From positions 1 through 64,000 of the forward strand of contig CAVTLC010000053.1 in the NCBI GenBank assembly GCA_963735445.1: 64,000 bases of DNA, given 5' to 3'. Source of the stretch: AP-15 sp963735445. Its GTDB lineage: Bacteria > Pseudomonadota > Alphaproteobacteria > ATCC43930 > CGMCC-115725. Below the pieces are notes generated by a model, which was given only the letters and a program-made list of their open reading frames with translations, searched no databases and was not told the origin of the DNA. The position numbers were made by a program, and so were the translations under genes. Of the stretch, positions 43,883 to 52,267 are shown piece after piece. How positions within the stretch are numbered: position 1 is the stretch's first letter; the number at the start of each line of letters is the position of its first letter.

Positions 43883-44794
43883 CTATTCGGAGCCGGGGAC
43901 CGTCCCCTTGGGCAGACTCTCGCAATAGCGCGCGATCTCGCCTGGCGTCGTGATCCACAATTCGTCGCGGTGTTGCATGATATGGCGAACCGCATCGCGA
44001 AATGCATGCAAGCGGAATGGCTGGCCGACGATAAAAGGATGCGCCGAGACCGCAAACACCAGCGGGTATTTCTTTGACTGGAACAGCATTTCGTCGAACT
44101 GGTCGATAACCATCTCGGCGAATTGACGGCCGGTGTGACGACGAAACACCATCGCCGGCGAGTCGTTGACTTCGAGCGGATAGGGCACCGACAGGATCGG
44201 GCCCGAGCGCGTGCGCATCCAGATCGGCTGGTCGTCCATCGCCCAATCCATCACGTAGCGGTAGCCGGCCTCCTTCAACAGATCGAGTGTGACGGCACTC
44301 TGCGCGATATAGGGGCCAAGCCAACCCTCCGGCCGCTGCCCCGAAACCCGCGCCAATATTTCGGTGCATTCGGCGATCAGTCGACGCTCATCCTCTTCCC
44401 ACAGGATGTCCTGGCGCTCGGAATTGGTACGGCCGTGGCCGACAAATTCGTCGCCCCGCGCTTTGAGACGCTCGCCGATCTCGGGGCAGGCTTCCAGCAC
44501 GGCGGAGTTGACATTGTGCGCCCCGGGCAGCGCAAATTCGTCGAGCAGATCGAGGTAATACCACAGCCCGACACGGTTGCCGTAATCGCGCCAAGCATAG
44601 TTGCGCTGGCTCTGCGCCGCCGCTGCTCCGGTCGAGTCGCTGCCGAGCCCGGCGCCAAACGCGAAGTACTCGATATTGTTGTTGAAGACGACAGCGAGCC
44701 TTTTACCCTCCGGCCAGTCGTAGACCGGCCGCTTAGGGATCGGCACGTAGTCGTAACGATTATGCGCGGGAAGCTTCATCGGTGTATCCGACAT
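43883..44794 (-). CDS. Polysaccharide deacetylase (NodB-like/PuuE-like) family protein
   Basis: This 303-residue cytoplasmic protein of the NodB-fold family is closest in layout to PuuE-type allantoinases and related amide hydrolases. The catalytic Asp position at the first strand reads FNNNIEYFAFG (Asn instead of Asp), and the metal HxxxH region reads GHGRTNSE with one His. Motif 3 (WLGPYIAQSAVTLDLL) and AVSAHPFI are present. The metal set is therefore atypical, and either the enzyme uses other ligands or the activity differs. It converges on the Lin0512 pair. Confidence 0.78.
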   Translation of the reverse strand: MSDTPMKLPAHNRYDYVPIPKRPVYDWPEGKRLAVVFNNNIEYFAFGAGLGSDSTGAAAAQSQRNYAWRDYGNRVGLWYYLDLLDEFALPGAHNVNSAVLEACPEIGERLKARGDEFVGHGRTNSERQDILWEEDERRLIAECTEILARVSGQRPEGWLGPYIAQSAVTLDLLKEAGYRYVMDWAMDDQPIWMRTRSGPILSVPYPLEVNDSPAMVFRRHTGRQFAEMVIDQFDEMLFQSKKYPLVFAVSAHPFIVGQPFRLHAFRDAVRHIMQHRDELWITTPGEIARYCESLPKGTVPGSE

Positions 44795-44799
44795 TAGCG

Positions 44800-44882
44800 G
44801 TCATTGCGAGGTGCCGAAGGCGACGCGGCAATCCCGCGGTTCAAGCACGACACCGGGATTGCTTCGCTGCGCTCGCAATGAC
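44800..44882. repeat. Dispersed palindromic repeat, 83-base copy 1
   Basis: This 83-base element is bounded by GTCATTGCGAG and CTCGCAATGAC. The left arm continues GGTGCCGAAGGCGACGCGGC and the right arm GGGATTGCTTCGCTGCG. It lies immediately upstream of the deacetylase-like start (44794), so it may affect that promoter. It is followed after 14 bases by a second copy of identical length. Confidence 0.8.
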
Positions 44883-44896
44883 AATCTTTCGTCATG

Positions 44897-44979
44897 GTCA
44901 TTGCGAGGCGCCGAAGGCGCCGCGGCAATCCAGATGTTCACGGGCGACTCCGGGGTTGCTTCGCTTCGCCCGCAATGAC
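44897..44979. repeat. Dispersed palindromic repeat, 83-base copy 2
   Basis: This is the second tandem copy, also 83 bases (GTCATTGCG at 44897-44905 to CGCAATGAC at 44971-44979). It shares GCCGAAGGCG, CGCGGCAATCC and GGTTGCTTCGCTTCG with copy 1, while the centre of about 20 bases differs. It ends 7 bases from the stop of the enoyl-CoA hydratase and could terminate that message. Confidence 0.8.
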
Positions 44980-44986
44980 GATCCGC

Positions 44987-45787
44987 TTACCGTCCCTGGA
45001 ACGCCGGTTTGCGTTTTTCCATAAAGGCGGTGCGGCCTTCGGCGTAGTCGGCGCTGGCAAAGCATTCGTCGACCAGGCGCTTGCATAATCCCAGGTCGCG
45101 CGCCGACTCGTCTTTCAATGCCTCGCGGATGGCGACCTTGGCGGCCTTCACCGTCAACGGCGCATTGGCCGCGATCATTGCGCAGTAGTTATTGACGTAG
45201 CTTTCCAACTCGGCGTCGGGCACCAGCTGGTTGATCAGACCCATGCGCAGCGCCTCTTCGGCGGTGAACTGGCGCGCCGTAAAGAAAATCTCGCGGGCAT
45301 GCGCCGGGCCGACCAGGTCGATCAGCTTTTTGATGCCGTCATAGGCATAGCCGAGACCGAGCTTTGCCGCGGGCACGCCGAATTTCGAACCCTCGGCGGC
45401 AATCCGCATGTCGCAGGCGAGTGCCGTGCCGACCCCGCCGCCGATGCAATAGCCGCGGATCATTGCAATCGTCGGCTTCAAGGTTTCCTGCAGCCGCATC
45501 CGGGCGCCTTCGGAAATTTTCGAATACGCCGCCGCGGCCTCTTCGGAGGCGCGCCGTTCCTTGAATTCCGAAATGTCGGCGCCGGAAACAAAGGCGCGCC
45601 CGCCGGCGCCTGACACGACGATGACCCGGATCGCCTCGTCGCGTTCGAAATCATCGATGATCCGCGCTACCGCCTCCCACATTTCGAGTGAGACCGCGTT
45701 ATGCCGCGCCGGGTTGTTAAAGATCAAACGGCCGATCGCCCCGTCCTTTTCGGCGATCATCTTGCTGGTCATGGGCTGGTCGAGCAT
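44987..45787 (-). CDS. Enoyl-CoA hydratase/isomerase family protein
   Basis: This 266-residue crotonase-fold enzyme hydrates or isomerises acyl-CoA thioesters. The oxyanion-hole segments are GAGGRAFVSGADISEF and IRGYCIGGGVGTALACDMRIA, and PAAKLGLGY lies at the usual acidic position, where the classic hydratase Glu is not obvious. ATG 45787 is chosen, since longer versions run into a palindromic repeat and read as low-complexity Arg/Pro sequence. It follows the CoA transferase gene on the same strand, separated by the repeat. Confidence 0.88.
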   Translation of the reverse strand: MLDQPMTSKMIAEKDGAIGRLIFNNPARHNAVSLEMWEAVARIIDDFERDEAIRVIVVSGAGGRAFVSGADISEFKERRASEEAAAAYSKISEGARMRLQETLKPTIAMIRGYCIGGGVGTALACDMRIAAEGSKFGVPAAKLGLGYAYDGIKKLIDLVGPAHAREIFFTARQFTAEEALRMGLINQLVPDAELESYVNNYCAMIAANAPLTVKAAKVAIREALKDESARDLGLCKRLVDECFASADYAEGRTAFMEKRKPAFQGR

Positions 45788-45814
45788 CGGTTGCAAATCT
45801 CCCTGGGGCAGAAA

Positions 45815-45941
45815 CCCTCTCCGCCCTGCGGGGAGAGGGAGGGACCCAGCCCGCAGGCTGGGAGGGTGAGGTGGTTGTCGCCGTGTCGGGCTCGGGCGGC
45901 GCCCCCTCACCCAACCCTCTCCCCCGATTTCGGGGGCGAGG
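45815..45941. repeat. Composite palindromic intergenic repeat (CTCTCCC family)
   Basis: Several hairpins are packed together here: CCCTCTCC GCCCTGC GGGGAGAGGG (45815-45839), CCCAGCC CGCA GGCTGGG (45845-45862), and CCCCC GATTTC GGGGG near 45921-45935 preceded by CCCTCACCCAACCCTCTCCCC. The last segment matches the reverse complement of the 3.1-kb repeat. It occupies the gap between the CoA transferase and enoyl-CoA hydratase genes. Confidence 0.7.
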
Positions 45942-45969
45942 AGCAATAAGATCGGGCCGCCCGTCCGGC

Positions 45970-47157
45970 TTAAATCACGCCGCGGGCGCGCAGATCGGCG
46001 ATCTTTTCGTCGCTATAGCCGAGCCCGTGCAGGATCTCGTCGGTGTGTTCGCCAAGGCCGGGGGTCGGCCGCAATTTTTCGGGCTCCGGCGTGCGGGTCA
46101 TGTTGATTGCCTGGCCGACCGCCTTGAGCGGGCCAAGTTTCGGATGATCGATCGGTCGCGCCATTTCGAGATGCTGCACCTGCGGGTCGGCAAAGGTTTG
46201 GTCGATCGTATAGATCGGCCCGCACGGCACGCCGACTTCATTCATCAGCTCGACCCAATAAGCGGCGGGGCGCTTTTTGGTGATCTCGCCGATCTTTTCA
46301 TTGAGCGCCTTGCGATTTTTGGAGCGCGCCTGGCCGGTCGCGTAATCGGGATCGTCGAGCAATGCCATCGCGTCGGCCGCCTCGCAAAAGCGGCGGAACA
46401 TGTGGTCGCCCGACGCGGCGATGTTGATCTGGCCGTCCGAGGTCGGGAACACGCCGGTGGGGATGCCGGTCGGGTGGTCGTTACCGGCCTGCTTGGCGAC
46501 TTCACCCGCCATCAGCCAGCGCGAGCCCTGGAAATCGAGCATAAAAATCTGCGCTTCGAGCAGTGAGGTATGCACCCACTGGCCCTCGCCCGAGCTTTCA
46601 CGCTCGATCAGCGCCATCAAGATGCCTTGGGCGAGCAGGATGCCGGCGCAGAGATCGTCGATCGGGATGCCGACCCGCACCGGCCCCTGCCCCGGCAAGC
46701 CGGTGATCGACATCAGCCCGCCCATGCCCTGGGCGATCTGGTCGACACCCGGCCGCGCCGCATAAGGCCCGGTCTGGCCAAACCCGGAAATGCTGCCATA
46801 GACGATGCGCGGGTTGATCTTCTTGACGCTTTCGTAATCGACGCCGAGCCGATGCTTTACCGTCGAGCGGAAATTCTCGACGATGACATCGGCGTTCTTG
46901 GCCAGACCCATAAAGATCTCGAGCCCCTCTTTGGTCTTTAGATCGAGGGTCAGGCTGCGCTTGTTGCGATGCAGGTTCTGGAAGTCGAACCCGTCGCGCC
47001 GTGCCCCGGTCACATCGCGGCCGTCATCGCCGCGCCGCTCGATCTTGATGACATTGGCGCCCCAATCGGCGAGCTGGCGCACCGCGGTCGGCCCGGCGCG
47101 GGCGTGAGTGAGGTCGAGAACGGTGAATTTCGCCAGCGGCAGGCTTCCAATGCTCAC
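45970..47157 (-). CDS. CaiB/BaiF (class III) CoA transferase
   Basis: This 395-residue family III CoA transferase moves CoA between carboxylic acids via an aspartyl-CoA anhydride. The catalytic Asp is in ARPGVDQIAQGMGG (about 155), the N-terminal LDLTHARAGPTAVRQLADWGANVIKIE is typical, and GLGEHTDEIL closes the fold. The start is GTG 47157 after AAGGGA. It is probably expressed with the downstream enoyl-CoA hydratase, a pair that would activate and then hydrate an unsaturated acid. The 269 bases upstream (47158-47426) contain no recognisable gene. Confidence 0.9.
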   Translation of the reverse strand: MSIGSLPLAKFTVLDLTHARAGPTAVRQLADWGANVIKIERRGDDGRDVTGARRDGFDFQNLHRNKRSLTLDLKTKEGLEIFMGLAKNADVIVENFRSTVKHRLGVDYESVKKINPRIVYGSISGFGQTGPYAARPGVDQIAQGMGGLMSITGLPGQGPVRVGIPIDDLCAGILLAQGILMALIERESSGEGQWVHTSLLEAQIFMLDFQGSRWLMAGEVAKQAGNDHPTGIPTGVFPTSDGQINIAASGDHMFRRFCEAADAMALLDDPDYATGQARSKNRKALNEKIGEITKKRPAAYWVELMNEVGVPCGPIYTIDQTFADPQVQHLEMARPIDHPKLGPLKAVGQAINMTRTPEPEKLRPTPGLGEHTDEILHGLGYSDEKIADLRARGVI

Positions 47158-47426
47158 GAATGCGGTCCCTTCTTGGTTCGAGAATCCGCCGGCCGCGCGG
47201 TCGATGACGCCAAAGCGTGTCCGTAGCGGCGCGACGCCGGTTCTGATGGCAACTCTCGCCCCTTCAGCGCATGTCGGTCAAGCTATGTACGGAGGCCGAC
47301 CGATTTAGGACGGCAAAGCCGTCGCAATTCGCCTTCCAGCTCAGGCCGCACACTCATATAGCGGTCGACCCCCGCCTTCGCCGGAACACGGATGAGCGGT
47401 AGATTAGAAGAGGGACCCGAGCGACC

Positions 47427-48149
47427 CTACTCGCGGCGAAAGGTGACGACGAGCACGTCGCGATAAGCCGGGCGGGACGGATCGACCGGTTCGACCGCGG
47501 TGACGCCATGATAGACGCGGCTATCGTCGACCAACGCCGCATCGAGCGGTTGCGTCAACGTGAAGCTGCCGAGCGGGCGTTTGGCGAGGTCATAGATCGT
47601 CGTTTCGCCGCTCTTGACGTTTTCGCGGCGCACCATCAGGACCAAGACCCAGTCGACGCCATCGCGATGCAGGCCCTCGGGGGTTGGCTGCCCGGCTTCG
47701 CCCGGCCGCGCCTCGATGCGAAACTGGTGTATTTCGACATGCCAGGCGAGCGGCCGATAAGGCTCCGGGGTCATCCGGTCGAACAGCGCGTGAGTAGTGC
47801 CGAGGATCGCGCCCAGCACCGGATGGCGCCCGATGGTCTCCGCTACCGGCTCAAACCAGCGCTCGATACCGCCGTTCAAGGGGTTGTAGTCGCGGCTCTG
47901 GTAATGCGGCTGATGCGGCTTGCGAACAATGCCGGCCGAGGTGGCGCGGTAACACGCAAAGCGCCGGCGGCGATAACGCCCGCCATCGGCCATGTAGGCG
48001 TCGACGCCGAGATCGTTCCAACTCGCGGCAAAAGACTCCCAACCACCCAGTTCGGCTTCGTTCAGCAGCGCCCGCATCTCGGGCGCCTCGACAAAGGCAA
48101 AGCCGTCGCGCTCGATCGCACCAGCTAGCGAGCCGAGTGAATAGGTCAT
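47427..48149 (-). CDS. 2-oxoglutarate/Fe(II) dioxygenase family protein (PF10014 type)
   Basis: This 240-residue jelly-roll dioxygenase belongs to the 2OG-Fe_dioxy group that includes free-amino-acid hydroxylases such as the isoleucine dioxygenase IDO. The iron ligands are visible as HxD in GLHRDGVDW and a distal His in SRVYHGVTAVEP, followed by the 2OG-binding Arg in PAYRDVLVVTFR. ATG 48149 follows GAGGTGG. The start sits within a small tandem duplication shared with the end of the upstream LLM gene. The substrate is unknown. Confidence 0.85.
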   Translation of the reverse strand: MTYSLGSLAGAIERDGFAFVEAPEMRALLNEAELGGWESFAASWNDLGVDAYMADGGRYRRRRFACYRATSAGIVRKPHQPHYQSRDYNPLNGGIERWFEPVAETIGRHPVLGAILGTTHALFDRMTPEPYRPLAWHVEIHQFRIEARPGEAGQPTPEGLHRDGVDWVLVLMVRRENVKSGETTIYDLAKRPLGSFTLTQPLDAALVDDSRVYHGVTAVEPVDPSRPAYRDVLVVTFRRE

Positions 48150-48215
48150 TCCACCTCTTTCAAAGCACGGCCTGCCGCTCTCAAGCACCGCCCACCTCTC
48201 TCAAAGCACTGCCTC
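48150..48215. repeat. Short tandem duplication spanning stop codon and ribosome site
   Basis: On the coding (minus) strand GTGCTTTGAGAGAGGTGG and GTGCTTTGAAAGAGGTGG occur 38 bases apart, with a partial third unit (GTGCTTGAGAG) between. The upstream copy contains the LLM-gene stop TGA and the downstream copy supplies the ribosome site of the dioxygenase. It looks like a recent replication-slippage duplication at a gene junction. Confidence 0.65.
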
Positions 48216-49238
48216 GGCAACAATGCGCAGTGCGGCGGTGTCGGCGCCCGCGAGCACCAAAGAGCCGACACGGTGGTCCCGGCCGATTGCCAGCCACGCC
48301 TGCAGACGTTCGCGCACCCGTTCCTTGGGCCCGACCAGCGAGGTTTCGTCGATCAGCGCGTCGGGCACTGCGGCTTCCGCGTCCTTGCGCCGCCCCGCGA
48401 GGTAGTGGTCCTGGATCGTCGCGGCCGCGGCTTCGTAGCCCATGCGCTTTGCCAAATCGTTGTAGAAATTTTTCGAACGCGCACCCATGCCGCCGATATA
48501 GAGCGCCAGATTGGGTCGGATCTGATCTCTGCAAGCCGCCAGATCGTCGCCAATTGCGACGCGCACGTAGGGAGCGAGGTCGAAATCGGCGAGGGTCTTG
48601 CCATTGCCGGCCTTGGCGATTCCCTCGCGCACCGGGCCGACGATCGCCTCGGGTTTCTCCGGCGACATGAAGAACGGCAAGGTGCCGTCGGCGACTTCGC
48701 CGGCTGTCCGCAACCCGGGCGGCGCGATGGCCGCAGTGTAGATCTTGAGGCTCGGGTCCCCGTGGATAATGCTGCGCAGCGGCTTGCCAAGCCCGGTGGC
48801 GCCCGGCCCGCGATACGGGATCTGATAATGCTCGCCCTCGAATTCGAGCGGCGCCTTGCGTTCGAGGACCTGGCGAATGATCGCGATGTACTCGCGGGTG
48901 CGGGTCAGCGGTTTGCCAAACGGGACGCCGTGCCAACCCTCGACGACTTGCGGCCCCGACGGACCGATGCCGCATAAAAAGCGGTTGCCCGACAGCGCCT
49001 GCAAGGTCATCGCGGTCATCGCCGCGCAAGCCGGGGTGCGCGCCGCCATTTGCATGATGGCGGTGCCGGCCTTGATCTTTGTCGTCTGCGCCAGTACCCA
49101 GGCGACCGGCGATACTGCGTCGGTACCATATGCCTCGCCGCACCATACGGCGTCATAGCCGAGCCGCTCCGCCTCATGGACGAGCTCCATGTCGATCCCA
49201 GCAGTGGCCGACACCCGCAAGGTCAGCGCCAGCTTCAT
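48201..49238 (-). CDS. LLM-class flavin (F420/FMN)-dependent oxidoreductase
   Basis: This 345-residue luciferase-like (TIM-barrel) oxidoreductase uses FMN or F420. Family marks are RVSATAGIDMELVHEAERLGYDAVW near the N-terminus, AGTAIMQMAARTPACAAM and FLCGIGPSGPQVVEGWHG. ATG 49238 is preferred because GGGGGATC lies just upstream and MKLALTLRV is the family start. A second LLM gene of different length follows immediately upstream, so two flavoenzymes and a dioxygenase form one minus-strand unit. Confidence 0.88.
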   Translation of the reverse strand: MKLALTLRVSATAGIDMELVHEAERLGYDAVWCGEAYGTDAVSPVAWVLAQTTKIKAGTAIMQMAARTPACAAMTAMTLQALSGNRFLCGIGPSGPQVVEGWHGVPFGKPLTRTREYIAIIRQVLERKAPLEFEGEHYQIPYRGPGATGLGKPLRSIIHGDPSLKIYTAAIAPPGLRTAGEVADGTLPFFMSPEKPEAIVGPVREGIAKAGNGKTLADFDLAPYVRVAIGDDLAACRDQIRPNLALYIGGMGARSKNFYNDLAKRMGYEAAAATIQDHYLAGRRKDAEAAVPDALIDETSLVGPKERVRERLQAWLAIGRDHRVGSLVLAGADTAALRIVAEAVL

Positions 49239-49239
49239 T

Positions 49240-50082
49240 TCAGATCCCCCGAGTTTGGCGCATGGGCTCGGCCGCACGCGCCACTCTTTCTACCGCGGCG
49301 AGCCAGTCGTCGAGCGTGCGTTCGGCTGGTTCGACCAGCACATGGCCGACCCCAGCATCGCGGAAGCCGGCCAGCCGATGGGCAAGCACGCCTTCGTCCG
49401 CGCCGTCCCAGCCATTGCGCACCGAAATTGCAAACTCCGGCTCGGGCCGCTCGGCGCGCAGCCGCTTGACGATCGGCGCCGCCTGTTCAGGCGAAACCCG
49501 CGAGCCATGCCAGCCGTCGAGCCGCAACGCGCGTTTGATCGCCGGCTCCGAACTGCCTCCGATCCAGATCGGGATCGGCTTTTCCGGCTGCGGCAGCGAT
49601 CGCATGCCATCGATAACCGCCGGGATAGCGCGTGCGGGAAAGCTGACCGGGTCCTCGCTCCATACCGCACGCATCATCGCGATGCCCTCATCCATACGTC
49701 GGCCGCGCTCGCGAAATGGCACGCCCAAGGCGGCGAATTCGGCTTCGAGCCAGCCGACGCCGGCGCCGAGGATCAACCGCCCCTCGGACAAGTTCTGCAA
49801 GGTCGCCAATTCCTTGGCGAGCGGCAAAGGATGGCGCATCGGCAATACCAATACACTCGTGCCGAGCCCGACCCGTTTGGTGTAGGCCGCCGCCCAGGTC
49901 AGGGTCAGGACCGGATCGTAAAAGATCGCCGAGGGTGGATAGGGCGCATCTTTTGGCACGATGATGTGCTCGCTGGTCCAGACGTCGTCAAAGCCCAGCT
50001 CCTCGGCCTGAATCGCCGCGCGGCGGATCGCCTCCGGCCCCGCCTTGCGCCCAATTTGCGGCAAATGGATTCCGATGCGCAT
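49240..50082 (-). CDS. LLM-class flavin (F420/FMN)-dependent oxidoreductase
   Basis: This 280-residue luciferase-like oxidoreductase starts MRIGIHLPQIG and has EELGFDDVWTSEHI, VGLGTSVLVLPMRHPLPLAKELATL and LGAGVGWLEAEFAALGVPF, the usual F420-dependent LLM phrases. It ends 2 bases before the start of the next LLM gene, and the two are only distantly alike. The operon then continues to the 2OG dioxygenase. Together they suggest oxidative breakdown of an unknown small molecule. Confidence 0.9.
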   Translation of the reverse strand: MRIGIHLPQIGRKAGPEAIRRAAIQAEELGFDDVWTSEHIIVPKDAPYPPSAIFYDPVLTLTWAAAYTKRVGLGTSVLVLPMRHPLPLAKELATLQNLSEGRLILGAGVGWLEAEFAALGVPFRERGRRMDEGIAMMRAVWSEDPVSFPARAIPAVIDGMRSLPQPEKPIPIWIGGSSEPAIKRALRLDGWHGSRVSPEQAAPIVKRLRAERPEPEFAISVRNGWDGADEGVLAHRLAGFRDAGVGHVLVEPAERTLDDWLAAVERVARAAEPMRQTRGI

Positions 50083-50238
50083 CCCTCAATCCTCCCTCAG
50101 CGGCAGTCTGCTCGCAGCCGTGCGCCTGGCGTCAGCGCGTATACCCTTCGATTTATAAGCCGGCGAAGGCCGACTGCGGTAACGCGATTAATAGATCCGC
50201 CCAATCAGCTTCGGCAACAAAGGCATCCATATGGCCAG

Positions 50239-51018
50239 TCAAGATGGGGCGACGAGCGAACCACAGGACCCCTTTTTTCTTCTAAACAGGGCTGTTCTTG
50301 TTGCCGCGTTGTTCATTTCAATCGGGTGCACGACATAGCCGTAAGATCTTAGAAGAGAATGCGCCGCCGCCTTGTCTTCCGGTGAGAGGAGTTCTTGCTC
50401 ATAAATTATGAGCTTGGGACGGAAGCGCCGGAAATCGATCATCTTCAATATCTTTAGATCATATCCCTCGGTATCAATCAGTATAAGGTCGATATGGCTC
50501 ACGCTATGGCGTTCTATCAAAGTCTCGAAAGTTAGGCATTCGACCTCATCTCGCAAGATATAACTCTCGATATTTGGAATAAGAGATCGATGTTTCAGAA
50601 GGGTGGTTAAGTCAAGCGAGCCGATCTTGTCATACCAAGACGGCAGGGGATCTGTAGTTTCCCGCAGCCGATAGAAGCATTTACGACCGTTGTGTTCGTC
50701 GAGAGCCGCGTTCTCAAAAGTTATCCCAGGCGCACCGCGATAGTTCTCCACAAGGCGATCAAAAAGGTAGGGGACGGGCTCAACTAGAATACCTGCCCAC
50801 CCCATTTCTCGCGCGAAGGGATACACCCAGTCATTAGACCTACCATCATGGGCGCCAATCTGAATAAAAAAAACGTTCTTTTGGCGACCAAAGGTGTGGT
50901 GCAGCCACTCTGTTTCTGTGCGGTAGACAACCCCACCAAGCGCACAGTAGAGCGTCTGTGCGGCGGAGAACGCTCCGGTCTTTTTTAGAAGCGGCTTAAC
51001 CGCCGATATCGCCCCCAT
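50239..51018 (-). CDS. FkbM family methyltransferase
   Basis: This 259-residue SAM-dependent methyltransferase of the FkbM group often O-methylates sugars of surface glycans. The SAM-binding strand is FFIQIGAHDGRSNDWV, acidic residues follow in ILVEPVPYLFDRL, and LILIDTEGYDLKIL is the FkbM hallmark. ATG 51018 follows GGATGGA, and TTG 51033 is an alternative. Base composition is visibly more AT-rich than the rest of the window (many ATA, AAT and TTA codons). With the next GT2 gene this suggests horizontal transfer of a glycan-decoration cassette. Confidence 0.88.
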   Translation of the reverse strand: MGAISAVKPLLKKTGAFSAAQTLYCALGGVVYRTETEWLHHTFGRQKNVFFIQIGAHDGRSNDWVYPFAREMGWAGILVEPVPYLFDRLVENYRGAPGITFENAALDEHNGRKCFYRLRETTDPLPSWYDKIGSLDLTTLLKHRSLIPNIESYILRDEVECLTFETLIERHSVSHIDLILIDTEGYDLKILKMIDFRRFRPKLIIYEQELLSPEDKAAAHSLLRSYGYVVHPIEMNNAATRTALFRRKKGSCGSLVAPS

Positions 51019-51046
51019 ACGTAATCCATCCAATTTGCACAGAATT

Positions 51047-51205
51047 TCAGGGCGCAGACGCGGCCTGTGTCACAGGTGGCCTGCCATCCGGGTTCATAGT
51101 CTTGAACTCGTCGTGCAATATTCCACCATTTTGCGATTTCCGTGACTTAAAGACGGTATTGTGGTAGTTGAATGACGCTCGGAACCCGCTTTTTGACATG
51201 ATCAT
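51047..51205 (-). CDS. Possible small ORF, unknown
   Basis: A 52-codon frame (MIMSKSGFRASFNYHNTVFK ...) ends 28 bases before the FkbM start in the AT-richer gap. I recognise no family, and the ribosome site is unclear. It may be a remnant of a transferred gene or chance translation. The rest of the gap (51206-51294) shows nothing. Confidence 0.2.
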   Translation of the reverse strand: MIMSKSGFRASFNYHNTVFKSRKSQNGGILHDEFKTMNPDGRPPVTQAASAP

Positions 51206-51294
51206 ATATTTCCACGTGGCGCGAACATCGGAAGCTGCGAGAATCTTACGACCTCTTCAAAACGTCTTTACCCCCAACGCCGGTGTGAACACAG

Positions 51295-52267
51295 CTACCG
51301 GCTACTCCGCGCCAACCGCAACACCCCTTTGCCCAGCGTTGTAACGAGTTCGCCGGCCAAGCGCGGGTCCATCGCGAGATACGCCGCCACCACGCGCCAA
51401 TCGACCGGCTTGCCATGACGCAGCAGATGTAACAAATTGGCGGCGAAGGTTCTTCGCACCTCTTCAAGCCAAGACGATATTCCATCGATGTTGCTCTTCA
51501 GTTAAGTGAAAACTGCTTGCAATCATTCGATGAACCTTGGCAACGTGAAGAAACTTCTTGAGCGCTTGGGGTGCGCCCCAAGTCGCGCTGGCGTAGATGT
51601 TAACGCCGCGGCCATACGCAGCTTCGCACCGTGTCGAGTAGGCCACCCGTCGTGCAGCTAATGCCAATTTCATCCATAAGAACTTGTCCTCGCCGTAGAT
51701 CAATCCTTCTGGAAATCTAAGATTTAAACCCATCGATCGGCGATATACGACAGTCGAAGTTCCCACCGGAGAAGAACCCAATATGGAGTCAAACAGAGAT
51801 CCACGATAAAAAAACAGACTGTTTCCTTCTACAATTGGGTCGCCGAGGGATCCATCGAAGCCACATTCGGCAAAGCGTGAGTATCCCAATCCGCGCTCAT
51901 GATGATCGGCATCAGAAAAATAGAAATCGGCGCCCTTAGCCAACGCTGTTTTGGCGTTATGCAGATGCCCAGGCAGCCACCGATCGTCAAAGTCAAGAAA
52001 TGCTATATATTCGACTTCCGCCGGTGTCTCGTCGAGCCCGCGATTTCGCGCCGCTCCCGGACCGGCGTTCGGCTGCTCGATGATGACGACAGGAGCGTCT
52101 TTCGCCACGGCGGCGGCCAACTCCGCCCGAGCAGAGACCGGCGACCCATCATCGATCACTGTGACTAGAATTTCGCCGTCGTCTTGTGCAAGAACAGAAT
52201 CAACCGCAACCGGTAGAATGCCCAAATCATGCTGCCAGAACGGGATGATGATATTGGTACGGAACAT
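51295..52267 (-). CDS. GT2 family glycosyltransferase, frameshifted near C-terminus
   Basis: This cytoplasmic GT-A-fold glycosyltransferase transfers a sugar from a nucleotide donor. The N-terminal motifs are TVIDDGSPV (nucleotide binding) and FLDFDDRWLPGHLHNA (metal-binding DxD), with GEDKFLWMKLAL as the acceptor-side acid. The first frame stops at 51464 after HRWNIVLA. Deleting one T on the coding strand (AA at 51471-51472) opens about 55 more residues (WLEEVRRTFAANLLHLLRHG ... LGKGVLRLARSSR) to TAG 51295, giving 323 residues. The reopened tail is credible protein, so a one-base error is likely. It belongs to the low-GC FkbM/GT2 segment. Confidence 0.82.

Noticed and set aside
45788..45946. 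Extended N-terminus of the enoyl-CoA hydratase
   Set aside because: The extension is translated from a composite palindromic repeat and is Pro/Arg-rich. ATG 45787 begins the normal fold.
51190..51215. Promoter at TTGACATGATCATATATT
   Set aside because: The -35-like and -10-like boxes are only about 6 bases apart and no rightward gene follows.
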